Positions 24,190 through 36,288 of a DNA stretch of 64,000 nucleotides are shown piece by piece. This DNA comes from Limnephilus marmoratus. Taxonomy: Eukaryota > Arthropoda > Insecta > Trichoptera > Limnephilidae. The position numbers and the translations under genes were made by a program. Within the stretch, counting starts at the first letter, position 1; every line of letters begins with the position of its first letter. The notes beneath the pieces were generated by a model. It saw only the letters and a program-made list of their open reading frames with translations. It made no database searches and was not told where the DNA came from. The stretch covers positions 55,047,285 through 55,111,284 of the forward strand of contig OU862910.1 of assembly GCA_917880885.1 (NCBI GenBank), in the 5' to 3' direction.

Positions 24190-24545
24190 AAATATCTCAC
24201 AAGAATCTCAGCTGCTCCCATCTGGACCAGTGAGACTATAGCATTCCCAATTGGGGTATGTTGTGAGGCTGAAGGTAGTGGGCAGGGGAATGAGATGGGG
24301 CAGAGGAAGGTGGTGAAATACCTGGCTATTCATATCTGATCACCAAACACGGCTAAAACCATTTCAAGCAATTCTCAATGGTGGTCTTCCACCAGGGCGA
24401 TACCGAGAGTGTCTTCCACTCTAGAACGTGCCGCAAATGTACTACATAATTTTTTTATGAATTAATTGTGAAATAACACAAATTGATCAAATAAACTTTA
24501 TTTGCCCCCACGGGATTAGACCTTTGAGTCAAGAGCCTTACCGGC
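24190..24545 (-). repeat. SineA copy, nearly full length
   Basis: The minus strand runs from a head with CTCTTGACTCAAAGGTC, through AAATAAAGTTTATTTGATCA, to the body and the 3' end (plus-strand CACAAGAATCTCAGCTGC). The T-rich run at about 24178-24185 on plus corresponds to the A-tail. Confidence 0.8.
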
Positions 24546-24549
24546 CGGC

Positions 24550-24896
24550 TTACTTACATATATACGATATGCAGCCGGTAATGTATGGTGTACCTACTTA
24601 CACAAAATACAACTATGTTTCACCGAAGGGGTGCGCAGAGAGGATGTACAAACGAATGACTAAAGTATTACACATATTTTCATTCAATGTATCAAGGATA
24701 AAATTACTTGTCTATTTACTGTAAAAACCAGCGTATAGGTACAAAAAATCGACACTGCAAACAATTTCGTTTGATATCCATGCCAACTTATTATTAAAGG
24801 TTTTTCAAGTTTTTTTTCGTTATTTGTTTTTGGGGTTTATTTTCAAGTTGATTTTAGGTTTGCAATTGGTAAATAATGCACCAAATTATATTTTTA
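24550..24896 (-). repeat. RepF copy with empty MiteD site
   Basis: The minus strand aligns with 32030-33095 once MiteD is removed. Shared landmarks are CAAACCTAAAATC, AATAATAAGTTGG, GATATCAAACGAA, CAGTGTCGA and TAGACAAGTA. The TTAA at 24794-24797 is present once and uninterrupted, which is exactly where MiteD sits in the other copy. Confidence 0.8.
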
Positions 24897-24899
24897 TTA

Positions 24900-25885
24900 T
24901 AATTATAGTGTTGACTTAACTGCAGGGTCACCATTTTTTATGTTACACAGGAGCAGAGATGCGTCGGTGTCAAGTTTCTATTTGAAGTTGTTTGAATTTG
25001 ATCTGTAAGATAATGTGAACATAAATATTTAATAGTTAAATGCGTACTTGTTTTCATCGAGTATATAAGAAAAAAACCTTTTGACTTGGGAATACTTGGT
25101 AGCGATTCAGCCGAAGCTCAACATGTCTATTCCTAAGAGTGGAGTGGAATCTTGTTCAAATTTATTGTAAAAAATATCACATTGTTACCGTGCTAATAAT
25201 AGCAACTATTGGCAACACTTTTTATTTGTTGTCAATGGCTGCAAAAGAACTCTCGAATGCTTTTTTAATACTTCGAGAGTTTTGGTATAAATGAAATTAT
25301 TTGACTTCTCACAAAGTGGGCGAATAGAACAATATTATGTATAGATTTCTGTTTTGCTACGCTTACCATTTTCCTTCACATAATAGAGCCATATCTGTAG
25401 ATTCCTGTTTGATCATCTCCATCATTTTTCCTTTATTTTTTCAAGACTGAATTATCCCTCTTCAAATTTTCAAATTCGTGTTTTTAATATTATAAAAGGA
25501 AGATGTGTGATTGACCTAACAAACAGTGTCCTTTGTTTAACAGTGGGACACAAGAGAAATAATATCCACCACACAAATACACTGTTAATTTATTGTTAGG
25601 AACAATTGTGATTATTGAAGCAATTACTGTGATGCCAATGCACATTAAATACATTGAAAGAATCACAAAAGTAATAACGAACGCCAGTTAAAAAAATTCA
25701 AGATACCTACTATTGAGAAGTAACTACTGTCAAATTAGTTTCAGATTAAATAATGTATATTGGAACGCGATTTTCGTGAGCACTTACACAATAGAACCTT
25801 ATTTAAACAGCGCTATGGGATAATCTATGTACTTCAGTGTGTACATGTACATTGTACATAGAACCTACTTCTTTTTATTTCGTTA
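24900..25885. other. No feature seen
   Basis: AT-rich, no supported frame or repeat. Confidence 0.4.
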
Positions 25886-25889
25886 TCCA

Positions 25890-26150
25890 TTCAGTTTGTC
25901 ACGCCGGGTACTGATGGCGATTGCGCCTTCAATGGTTTGAAGATCACCGAATGACTGGCGAGACTTTGACGGTATGAACGTGGCGCAATGGACGCGGGCA
26001 GGCTGACCCGAGAAATGGAAAGTTGCCTTATTGTTTGATGACTGAACTGTTTGGATAAAGGTTACAATAATTGGTCTTTTTAACGCCTTGCAACCGGAGT
26101 AATGTGCGCTGGACCATGCAGCCGCGGCCATGATGCAATAATGGGACTGC
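25890..26150. other. GC-richer island, function unknown
   Basis: This stretch is clearly richer in G+C than its flanks, and the minus strand stays open for 89 codons. No domain, motif or splice context supports a gene. It could be a decayed exon, a regulatory block or an old transposon piece. Confidence 0.3.
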
Positions 26151-26479
26151 ATGAAATGTAAATGATCTGGGTTTACCTACTTACTCTTTTTTCATTTTAC
26201 TCTTTTACATTCTCTCGATGTTTAACGCTTAAGATAGGTACAATAAATAAAATAAAAGTAAGTTAATTACATGCAACAATAGAATCTATCATCTATTAAA
26301 AACTAGTTGTCACTTTTCACCATAGAGATCTAGTGATTGATATGTATTTAAAAATCTGAAAGCAGAAAAATAATGGGAAACAAATTTATTCGCATTTCTA
26401 CAAAATAAGTCGTTTTTTCGAATAACCTCAAATTGTAATATTGAATCATTGAAAACAGTGTTATTGACAATCTAAGGAA

Positions 26480-26790
26480 AATTTAAAACTGAAAATCCAG
26501 GAGTTGAACCCGGAACCTTAGCTTTGCCGGGGCTCGAAGCACTGAACTAAATCATCTATATCTCTTTCGGTCATATTTAACTGTTCATACTTCGACTAAG
26601 GGCTACCAAAAATATCTTCGTTTTCATAACGGATGTTATGACTGCTTTCTTTATCTCTGATTTTTTCCGAACTAAATGCAGTTAGCAGCTAAGCTAGATA
26701 GTGTCTTGGATAAATGCATCCATTTTTATTTTAATGTGCGACATCTCTTGGCTTTTCTAGGTGTCTTTTAGGGATAACTTATTGAGTAAC
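26480..26790 (-). repeat. tRNA-derived repeat with upstream body
   Basis: On the minus strand about 200 bp, alignable with the tandem units at 1740-2010 (GTCGAAGTAT, TAAATATG, AAGACACTATCCA-like), precede a tRNA-like sequence. This has the A-box-like TTTAGTTCAGTGCTTCGAGC and the B-box-like GGGTTCAACTCC, at about 26503-26575. The tRNA-like part is therefore at the 3' side of the element, unlike an ordinary SINE head. The copy is diverged. Confidence 0.55.
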
Positions 26791-26869
26791 ACTTTCAATA
26801 TTTTTTACAGTCTTCAATTATCAAATATTACGATTTGAGGTTTTCTCATTAACTTATTTGCAGTTAGAG

Positions 26870-26920
26870 CAGAGTCCCGGTAAGGTTAAGGTGCTGGGTT
26901 CAATTCTTAGATGCGACCGA
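26870..26920 (+). pseudogene. tRNA-like 3' fragment
   Basis: GCTGGGTTCAATTCTTAG resembles a T arm and is followed by ATGCGACC, similar to the acceptor end of the tRNA-like sequence at 16329. Confidence 0.4.
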
Positions 26921-26999
26921 ATCTCGTCTTAATTTTTCCGTTTCAAAATTTCATTTTTCAAATTTTAGTTTGAGAGTCACTAACATTGTCTTCAATAAT

Positions 27000-27075
27000 A
27001 ATAATAACAATATTTGGATGATTTATATAGCGCCGTTTTTATGAAAAATCACCTCAAGGGCACTGTACAAACTTA
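27000..27075. repeat. AAT-microsatellite plus GCGCC-type fragment
   Basis: A short AAT run is followed by TTATATAGCGCCGTTTTTAT and CACCTCAAGGGCACTGTACA. From memory, motifs of this kind flank microsatellites in dispersed repeats of many animals. No second copy is in the window. Confidence 0.3.
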
Positions 27076-27240
27076 TAATACATTTCTAAAATCTAAAAAA
27101 ATTACAAGCTAGACAAACATTAAAACAACTTATGGCTAAAAATTGCGTACTCCGGTTCATTGATCAGCGATACGAAAATATATGTACAATTTTTTGACCA
27201 ATGAACTCGATGCTGCCTATAAATGAATGAAAACAGGACC

Positions 27241-27262
27241 ATACTTACCTGGGAGGTAGCTT
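27241..27262 (-). promoter_or_regulatory. Candidate ratchet-type splice site CAG|GTAAGTAT
   Basis: The minus strand reads GCTACCTCCCAG|GTAAGTATGG with the boundary between 27249 and 27248. This is a combined 3'/5' splice consensus. The pyrimidine tract is shorter than at 38.6 and 63.3 kb, and no downstream donor was found nearby. Read on plus, the same 12 bases equal the 5' end of U1 snRNA, as any perfect donor must, but the rest of U1 is absent. Confidence 0.35.
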
Positions 27263-27264
27263 GA

Positions 27265-28430
27265 AATTAACACTGTTTATTGTCTATTTAAAGAAATTTA
27301 GATAGAGTTCGCACGCAGAGGACGTAATTGTGAACACATGTTATTTAATCCTGAAAATATTTAAAAATTAATAAGTAATATATTCTTTGATGAGTATATT
27401 TTGGAAAGTAAAAGCAACATTTAATGGTGGGTGATTCAATGATACAAAAATGACATATTTAAGTCGCAATAAAACGTTAATTGTTTGCGAACCAATGACC
27501 TAATTTACTCTTTGGAAAAAGTATACAAATATCGCTTCTATAAAATAAATTCTAATTTCTTAATAGTGTAAAAATTTACAATTAATTACTCGGCTCTCTT
27601 AATAAGACAACCTTTTTATTTGCTTTTTATTAGTTGGTACATTTACACAAAAAAGACAATTAAACAGTTTTTAAATTACATCATATAAATCTTGACTAAG
27701 ATATGCTTTATTCACTAAATTCCTAAGTGTCAATAGGTAGGCAGTTGGAATATAACAATGCCTTATTTTACTCATAACGATCGTTAATGGGGCATTACAC
27801 GATGCCGACGGTATTGGCACCTCAAGCACAAATAAACGCCTTTTTAATGACAAAACAAGATAACGACAATCAAATTTGAGTATATATCTAAAAGCCAACA
27901 ACTGTAATCACTAATGTTCCAAAATAAATACAAATACGTCATATTCAGTCCTGCTGACGCCAAAGCTATCGAATGTCAATAGGTCATTGGATTTGCATGC
28001 TCTAATAACTTGATATCAAATGGATTTTAATTAAGGCTAATGAAAAATCGATGAGTAATCTATTACCTGGGTATTCAATATAAATCTTTGGAAATAATTG
28101 TTTTGTAATCGACATAGATCCGCACAGAAGTCCGAGTAAATCTAACCACCAAAAAACTGGGCCTCTTGCATAGGGCTAGCACATTCTTTAATGGTGACCA
28201 GCTTCTAACTCTACACAATCTGAAATACATAATTGAATATGGGAGCCATTTCTGGATTGAAATTGAAACCCCACAATGCTTGATAAACCTACTTGATTGA
28301 TGAGGGCGATTCGATTGATTGACAATCTGTTGTTAACAGACCAATTTCCATCTCTGATGCACAGGCGCAAAGTGGACACGCTGAGTCTGCTCTACTGGGA
28401 TTTTAACGGAGCCTGCTATACAGAGCTGGC
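27265..28430. other. No feature seen
   Basis: AT-rich; no supported gene. Confidence 0.4.
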
Positions 28431-28440
28431 AGCATGATCC

Positions 28441-28954
28441 GACTCCAGATACTAATATCTACAGCCTGTATGTCGGACGAATATATACAGCTCATTTGTT
28501 GAACTAATATCTACGAACTTCAGAGTGTTGACTAATATCTACAGAGCTAAGGTCGGACGAATATCTACGACGGTCCCAGTGTTGACTAATATCTACAGAG
28601 CGTAGGTTGGACTAATCAGCTAAATGTGTCAAATAGTCCGGTATTAGGGATTTTTACATACATACTTACATAAATTACGTTTTGTAAACTGCATACGCAA
28701 TATTACGTTATTCCAATATGCTATACATAATTGCAAATCCAACCTCTGCCAGTGCTGTAGATATTCGTCAACACTTTGGTTCTCATAGATATTAGTCAGC
28801 ATTTTGAGCTGTAGATATTCGTCAACACTTTAGTTCTCATAGATATTAGTCAACAGTTTGAGCTGTAGATATTTGTCAACACTTTGGTTCTCATAGATAT
28901 TAGTTAGATTTTTTGCAGATTTTGGAATTCCTGTAGATATTAGTGGACGCCTCC
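28441..28954. mobile_element. TIR element with inverted subterminal repeat arrays
   Basis: It is flanked by a 9-bp direct repeat, GCATGATCC, at 28432-28440 and 28955-28963. Near each border an inverted ACTAATATCTACAG occurs. Inside, about seven units with the core ACTAATATCTAC or GACGAATATCTAC point inward from the left (28449-28610). About seven inverted units (TGTAGATATTCGTCAACAC alternating with CATAGATATTAGTCA) come from the right (28755-28950). The units alternate in two types with a joint period near 56 bp. A 9-bp duplication with such arrays resembles Mutator-like elements. No transposase is present. Confidence 0.75.
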
Positions 28955-28964
28955 GCATGATCCC

Positions 28965-30340
28965 TTCTGCACCGGTGCACATGCGTGAAACTCGACAACA
29001 ATTATAACATTCCGTGAAAATCATGGGATATTATAATTACAAGATTTGTGAAGAAAATGTTTGCTCCAGATTCATTGCCATTCAAAAACAATTTTCTTTT
29101 AGTCAATTTTCTATATTATGAAATTATGTTTTTGTTGACAAATTAAAGAGAAGATGATCAGAAACTTACCATTTGAAAGAGACATGTGAGTAAATTTGAA
29201 ATAATTATGAAATCTATCAAAAATATGAACGTAAGAAACACACATTTCAAATATGTAATTATTAATTAATTAATTCACATAAAATGGTTTTAGTTCCTAT
29301 CTACTTTATCGCATGTTATTATTTATTCTTTACAGAACAGATTCCAATTTTGAAAATAATACGTTAAAAGCAAATTTGAGTTAATTGAAGGTTAAAACAT
29401 ATATAATAACTAACGCACAACATTACACACAAGTGTATATTGATTGATGGTAAAAATTATGGGAGATATTGTTTTTTTGAAATCAAATTAATTAAAAAAA
29501 ATATCTAGATTAGCAATAATATCTTGACACCGCTATTCTCTCAAATCGGGCGTTATTAATAGCCTTGCGCCTGTACGGTCGATATTTATTAATCCGACTA
29601 CGAATACAACTCTGACGCCTTACGCAAAACCAATTTCGTACATAGAGTTTGTTACAAATCAACTTTTGTAATTTAACCAAATTAAAGCAGTACGAAAAGA
29701 TGGCGCCTAATGGCGTGAACAGCTAGTTTTATATTTCTTGTCTAAATTTTGTTTTCCCCGACAGCCAAACTTAGCATAACCTCCCAGAATTATAATTTGT
29801 TTATGCCATTATTAAATCACGAACATTCGTCAATAGTTTGCACCAGAAAATTGATTATTTTTAAGAGGCATGAAAAGTTTCACTTTACCACTTGACTTCA
29901 GAACGGACCCCACAAATAAACACCTCAGAACCTTTCTTATATAACCATGGCAAAGTTATGCAAAAAGCATCGATTAGTTTATCGAATTCTTGAATATAAT
30001 ATTAAAGACCGGAACATGGAAGTATCTTCTGTATACGAGATCGTGAAATTGTACATAATTGGGTATTAAATCTAGTTACTTACTCCATATTTCGTGACGA
30101 GAAACAAATTCACGTGAGAGCTTCCTAACTAACTTTCCACTTGCAAAAAACGAACAAGCTGTTTATCTTTTCTAGCTAGGTTAGTTTTTTTGGTTTGTAG
30201 TATTCAATCTTGCTCGTCTTAATATTTATTACTTCATTTTAACGTGTGTTTTATAAAAACTGAGTGTTGGTTATCCAATAGTGGTTTACAAACAAAATAA
30301 CAAAGAAAACAACTACCAGACAGCATTCACAAAGGCCTCC
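28965..30340. other. No feature seen
   Basis: AT-rich; no repeat or coding signal recognised. A RepB 3' tail fragment (CTCCTATGTGGAGCTAATGT and A-run) follows at 30345-30364. Confidence 0.4.
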
Positions 30341-30529
30341 TATGTGGAGCTAATGTAAAAAAACGAGACTGCTTTAGACCACACGACTGAAGTAAAACTT
30401 CACTAACTCATATCTTCGCCTTGCCCGACCGTTCGCCTCGTCCGATCACACTTTTCGTAACGCTCTCGTTAAGAATTCACCAGCTTACTCTCCAAGTCAA
30501 GCGTGCGCAAAAAAGTTTTACTTCAAAAA

Positions 30530-30836
30530 AGGAAGGGTAGGAGAGGAAGTTCTTGGATGGAAAAAGTATTAGGGGTGGATAGAAATCTGGGGGTCAGTGT
30601 CCACGAGTGACGGAAGTATGAATCTATCCCTCCCACTGCGATGCAAGTCGATGTTCCGAGAGGGTCCTGCGGGAGAGGTCAAAAGGTCTCCCTCAACCAG
30701 TCTCTCTCGACTCGGTTTGCCGCGCAGTTGGTAGGCAGACGCATCCATCGACAAGATCCGGTCAAACCTCTCCCCATGAACCCGAACATCCCAATAAATG
30801 GTTCCCGGGCGGCGTTACCCACACGAGCCTCCATAT
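30530..30836 (-). repeat. RepB copy with small internal deletion
   Basis: The plus strand shows GTATGAATCTATCCCTCCCA, CCTCAACCAGTCTCTCTCGA and CCCATGAACCCGAACATCCC, then jumps to TAAATGGTTCCCGGGCGGCG. About 70 bp around the GGTGACTTAGCAGG part is missing. Open frames across it on both strands are chance. Confidence 0.75.
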
Positions 30837-30839
30837 GAT

Positions 30840-32029
30840 ATATATAAGACAAATTTAAATAAATGAAATATTTTTGAATGCAGCTATAACTTTGTGACAA
30901 ATTTAAATTAAAATGGATATCTACGAACCAAACTTGAAATAAATAAATAATTTACAAGTTATTCATCAATACAAGACCACAAAACTAATAATTCAGGGGA
31001 AGATTGATCAAAGTGGATGAAAAGCCCATTATTGGCTTCGATACCAAAACAATGGCCAACCTCGGGCAAGAGAGGTCGTCGAAAGAATATGGCGATTTAA
31101 AAAAAATGCTCTTGTCATACAAAATTTTTTGTAAATCTCTCCGATTTAAAGAGATGATTGATTTTTATTGATTTACCAAGAGCCGAAAAGGAAGATTGTT
31201 AAATTACCGGATTTGCCTAACTTCGGCATAAGAAAGTGATTTAATATTTAATGTAATTTTGAATAAAATTTTTGAAAGATTTCCATTTTCGGATAATGTG
31301 TCTGTAATAAATGGCTAAGAAAATTTTCACTTTCCAAATAAAGACCATGGAATACGATATCAAGTCCTACGTAAATAAAAGAATTTACACTTTTAATAGT
31401 GACTGAAAACATAAAAAAATATTTTGAATTATTCTTTAATATTATGTGATGTTTCTATAACATAAACAATGTTTCATTATTGTTGCAATTTTATGATGAA
31501 AACGTACTCGTAATATTTCACACAATCGTGCATAAATTAATATGCACGTATTACCGATGTTAATACAAATTGTTTTCTCATCACGGGATATCCAAATCAA
31601 TTTCAATTTGCGTGTATATTACAACAGGTGGGAGTTTTTTGAATTACTTCTTTATTTCTGATATTGCAATACATTAATTCAATATATTTTTGTAATGAAA
31701 TAAAGCCATATGTTATTTATGAAACTAATTCAGTAATCAATTTGAATATTAGAAACCGAGTTATTAAAATTTGTATTTCTCTCTTTGTAAAATACCATTT
31801 AGTTTTCCAGTAAACTGGTCTACACAAAGATGTGTTTTAATTACATTTGTCGCCCACTGGTTTAAACTTCACCTAAGCAGAACGATTACGCCATTCACAC
31901 TCATTTACATACAACGCACATACATACGAAAACCGCTGGCTTGGGAGAAATTATTATTGCACTCCCGGATTCCTAAAATTCTACCTTGTCCCTTGTGTAC
32001 TCCACTATTTCTCTTTTAGCCAGATAGTT
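30840..32029. other. No feature seen
   Basis: AT-rich, no supported gene or repeat. Confidence 0.4.
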
Positions 32030-33095
32030 AGCCCTCGAAATTATAATTTTTTGTGCATTTTTACCAATATCAAACCTAAAATCGACTTCAAAATACCTTT
32101 AAGGGCATTACCAGAGAAAACCAGAAATATGTCATTTTCAAATCAGATTTTAGACGTATTGACTCTTTTCCACAAAAAAATATAAATGGATTTCGAAAGA
32201 TTGTTCTTTTATCTAGCATTCGCATGTAATAAATTTTGAGATTTTTTTTTTATTTTTAGTATAATAAGGTTATTCCATAGGTCGTTGGCAGATTTGTTAA
32301 ATTTTCAAAAAAGATTTTGTATTATACCACACCCATTTCAAATAATATAATCATGCAGTAAAATAAATCAATACACATTATCTATCAAACGCATGTTTTA
32401 GAATTTTTATTTTAGTTTCAATAAAATCATTAAAAAATATGTACGTACATGTGTTTCTTGACGAAAATTGGTCCATTTGTGTATTTATTTGCGCACTTAC
32501 AAACTAATATATTTCAGATTTTTTTAACATTCTTATTAAATTTAGACACTATTGAAAAATGATAAATACTTATAATCAAAAAATAATTACAAAAATTACA
32601 TTATTTTAATAGTTTTATCATCACGCCTTTCAGCATTTTTGGATAAAGGTATAAATTAAAGCTAATTTGGATTGAAATAAATTCGATATTGAGTTATAAT
32701 TTAAAAAAGCTAGTACGGAGAATAATTAATCTTTCTCATTGTAACCGCCCTGCACGATCGTAAGAACAACTTTCGACGAAATGTGGATTTTCGTCCGCTG
32801 GCTGGTTAAACGCTCTTAATAATAAGTTGGTATCATAATATCATTGATATCAAACGAATTTATTTACAGTGTCGAATTTTTGAACTTTTTTGTTATTTTA
32901 GTATATAGACAAGTAGTTTTATCATTGATAAATTTGAATGAAAATATGTTTTAAGCTTTTGTTCTTCGGTGGTATCCTCTATGCACACCCTTCGGGGATA
33001 CTTAGATGTATTTTGTGTTTTATGTTGTGTATATATTTTCGTATTTTATACAAATCCGACTGCATATTGTATATAAGTTTTCCCGGGGGAATCAA
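32030..33095 (+). repeat. RepF copy interrupted by MiteD
   Basis: The flanks 32030-32102 and 32816-33095 together align with the reverse strand of 24550-24896. They continue through TAGACAAGTAGTTTTATC, CACACCCTTCGGGGATA and CCGACTGCATATTGTATATA. Its nature is unknown; no coding signal. Confidence 0.75.
32103..32815 (+). mobile_element. MiteD copy 2, inserted in RepF
   Basis: It lies between TTAA 32099-32102 and TTAA 32816-32819. It opens GGGCATTACCAGAG and closes CTGGTTAAACGCTC. It is highly similar to copy 1 at 8134 over its whole length, with an extra short segment near 32745 (GTAACCGCCCTGCACGATCG). The RepF copy at 24.8 kb shows the site before insertion. Confidence 0.9.
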
Positions 33096-34640
33096 CTATC
33101 ATGGAATAGTTTTGGCGTATGAAGATTTAGTTACGTTCAGCAGATGTACAAGTGAATGAAAGAAAAATCGAGGATGGTTGGACCATATTGTACCATCGAG
33201 TGTTTCAAATATTTAAATAAAGATAATGAAAAACACGACAAAAGGGAATGAACGAATTTGAATGCAAAAAATAGTGTCCTAATTATAATTAAAAATAATA
33301 GATATAATGAGAATTTTTCACTGCCAAAAGTATTATCGTAATAATTTTAGGGCTATTCTGTCGTGTTGTGCTTCCTACTTCTTTGGCAAAATTTTTGAAC
33401 GACGTTACAGAGTTCACCATCCACATCTGCCCTGATGATGGACACTATAGTGCTATCCTAAACGCAGGCTTAAGAAAGAGGAAACGAACATAGCATAATA
33501 ATACAAAGATTAATGACAGTAATTAAGATCACAATGAAATTAATAATTAAACGAACAATTCAATTAATTTTTGAATGTATCTATAACTTTGTGGTTATCC
33601 ATTGTAGATAAATGGGACAATGTTATTTTGTTAAAAAAAATCCCTTAAAAATAATGAATCCATTATCAACAAACAAAAAATATTATCTTACAGCCCAATC
33701 TTGGATAAGTTCCCCCACCCACTCTTCATTAATCCCTAGCAACGCCTCCACCCCTATCACAATCCTTAGTAATAATACATTGTTCCCACCCACTATTTTG
33801 TAATTGTCAAATCAGTATACGTTTGCCCTGAGGAAGGAATGGTCGTTCCGAAACCGGTCGGCTTTAAACAAATATACAAATGGTTCAAACAAAGTAATAT
33901 TGTTTCATTTATCTATAATTCAATTAACTATTAAACTACAAAACATTTCCAAGTGTCTTATTTTTCAACGAGTTGATAGGATTGTAAAATGCGTTTATGA
34001 ACTTTTCTTTAAATCGTCTGACCTTAAAGGTCATAAAAGATTGTTTCAAAAGACTTACTGACATATCTATTGAAGAAGACACACGGTCTTTGTACCTTTG
34101 TGGTTTCACGAATCATTGATCAGCCGGCCCTGTGTTTCTAGTTTGCTCATTAAGGAAATGCGTTTGCGTGCTGCGTGCGTTGCCCGTTGTGTGAAATGAC
34201 GTCACATACTAAAATAATTACCTGTCAATCACGGGTACTTTCTCTCGATTCATTCTAGACCGAAATTTTAACCAGGTGCTGTGTATTCAACACACGGGAC
34301 TGTTTACTGCATTCATTTACTGCGAGGGGCTAGATCAATAAAAATGGATCACATGCTCCGCTATTGCGTCCTCAGTTAAAATATACAAATCTGTGTATTA
34401 AGAAATGTTAAATAAATTTGTTTTTTTAGGCGTGAGTTACATTTGGGTTGAATTTTTACCGCGGAGAGCCGAACGTTCTTTACAAAGAAAATATATCAAC
34501 GCACGTATAACGAAACCCGTAGAAAATGCAATCGAAATGTATGTAAATTCAAATGATTTTCGGGCAAGAACATCCTTAATCTGGAATTTAGCAATTCTAT
34601 TACAGATAGATTTTGGTGTATTATTTGTTGTATTGTAGCC
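33096..34640. other. No feature seen
   Basis: No supported gene. A TGACGTCA palindrome lies at about 34197, in isolation. Confidence 0.4.
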
Positions 34641-34803
34641 GAGGAGTATTGTAGGAGGTTTAAATCCCGGGGTGGTTTGTGCTTATTTGTGTTATTTCAC
34701 AATTAACTAATTAAAAATAATTTGTTGCATATTTGCAGAACGTTCCAGAGTGAAAGATTCTCTCAGTATCACCCAAGACCAACATTAAGAATTGAAACGT
34801 TGC
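34641..34803 (+). repeat. SineA 5' part, truncated by RepB
   Basis: It contains a degenerate B box (GGTTTAAATCCC), the linker TTTGTGTTATTTCACAATTA, and the body through GAATTGAAACGTTGC. It stops at the oligo-T that is the tail of the antisense RepB. Confidence 0.75.
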
Positions 34804-35273
34804 TTTTTTACATTAGTTCCACACAGGATGTCCTGAGAAAAATATTTCCCTTCGGGATCTATGTCATCTTTGGGGATGCTGTGTGGAGGGTGTTTTTAGG
34901 GAAAGGAAAGAGAGGGAGTTCTGGAAAGGAAAAAGTTATTAGTCTTACGAGGGATAGATATGAATCTGTGGGTCAGTGTGTCCAGGAGTGGTGGATATAT
35001 GAATCTATCCCTTCCAATGCGGTGCAGGCCAATGTTCCGAGAGAGTCCGGCTGGTGAGGTCAAAAGGTCTCCCTCAACCAGTCTCTCCCTACCAGGCGCG
35101 CCACGCAGTAAGTGTGCAGACGAATCCGCCGCTAAGATCCGGATAAACCTCACCCCATAAACTCGAGCATCCCTGTTAAGTCACCAAACGTAGCAAACCA
35201 CTTAGGGTGACCTATGGCAGAGGTGGTTCCCGGGATGGCGGTATCCATTTCCACCTCCCAATTTGTTTAAACG
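34804..35273 (-). repeat. RepB, most complete copy
   Basis: The minus strand starts near AATTGGGAGGTGGAAATGG and passes CCGCCATCCCGGGAACCACC, GGTGACTTAACAGG, GAGAGACTGGTTGAGGGAG and CTCGGAACATTGGCCTGC. It ends GTGTGGAACTAATGTAAAAAA. The length of about 470 bp, the constant ends and the oligo-A tail suggest a short retroposon. A promoter of tRNA or 5S type was not identified. It inserted into SineA. Confidence 0.8.
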
Positions 35274-35274
35274 A

Positions 35275-36285
35275 TTACAAGGACTTTGTAGCAGTATCTT
35301 CCTTATTTTGGAATATTAGCAAGTCTATCGTAGATTTGGTTTTGGTAAGTTAACTATAGGCGGGAAAACATTGTTTAGTAGTTAGAATAAAAGGTAGCAG
35401 AAATTATGTAATAAAAGTTTTATTTGATGATAATAAACAGGAGAGAAAGACACGCTATACCTATCAGAAAAATGTTAACTATTACTGTAATCAAAATAAA
35501 CGTCTATTCTAAACACGCAATAATATGGATTCTCTCGCTGGCAGCGATGATAATAACTGCAGCACGCATTTCGAGACCACTTAAAGTTATTTTGCTTCGA
35601 ACTCATAAACAATAATTTGATGTTATACAATAAATCACAGATAACGCGACGTAAGCAACGCGTGATAAGGCGACACTAAATAATAATTTAAAAAAAAACG
35701 ATACCGCGAAGAAGGCTGACTAAAAGATGATAACTGCGAAATTATTTAAATCATACATTTACTTCAGGATCCAATTCGATCCAGGACGATAAGCGACCAA
35801 TGTTTCATTTTTTAAATTTGTAAACTGTTGAATGTAGTCAATTTAAGAGAGGTAACTACTGAACTCACTAGGCATAAGGAAGTACTTAAATGTCACCATT
35901 CGCAAACAAATAATGTAGCAAATTCGCCAATTCCTCGTTTATACAGTTTAGCAAAACAAATATACAAATGATATCGATATTTTTAACGTAACAATTACGA
36001 CTAGCATTTAAAACCCCGATTCGCGGGATTTTGCTACTAGGCCCTGCGGGCGGCGGCGAAGCGACAGTAGCTTTATAACAAACGTCACGTACGAAGACTG
36101 TTTTGCATAAGGTGCGTTCTTAAATTTCAACCGTACCAATGCTAGCTTATTAATACTATCAGATATTTAAAACATATTTTTATGTCACTTTATTCGTGAT
36201 AATTTCAGTTTATTTTTAAAATTATTATTTTTCTTTGAAATTTTATCCCATTGTAAAAAACTAAAAAAATAACGCATTTAATGAA
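35275..36285. other. No feature seen
   Basis: AT-rich with a small GC-rich patch at 36040-36075. No gene supported. Confidence 0.4.
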
Positions 36286-36288
36286 AAT

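Noticed and set aside
27241..27252. U1 snRNA gene
   Set aside because: Only the first 12 bases match U1; the stem-loops, Sm site and upstream elements are missing.
28449..28950. CRISPR array
   Set aside because: The repeats are imperfect, alternate in type, flip orientation in the middle and lie between target duplications of a eukaryotic element.
34190..34205. CRE-type regulatory site TGACGTCA
   Set aside because: A single 8-bp palindrome without neighbouring sites or a promoter is not evidence of regulation.
34722..35160. Overlapping open frames on both strands of the most complete RepB
   Set aside because: Similar frames appear and break at random in other RepB copies; no frame is conserved.
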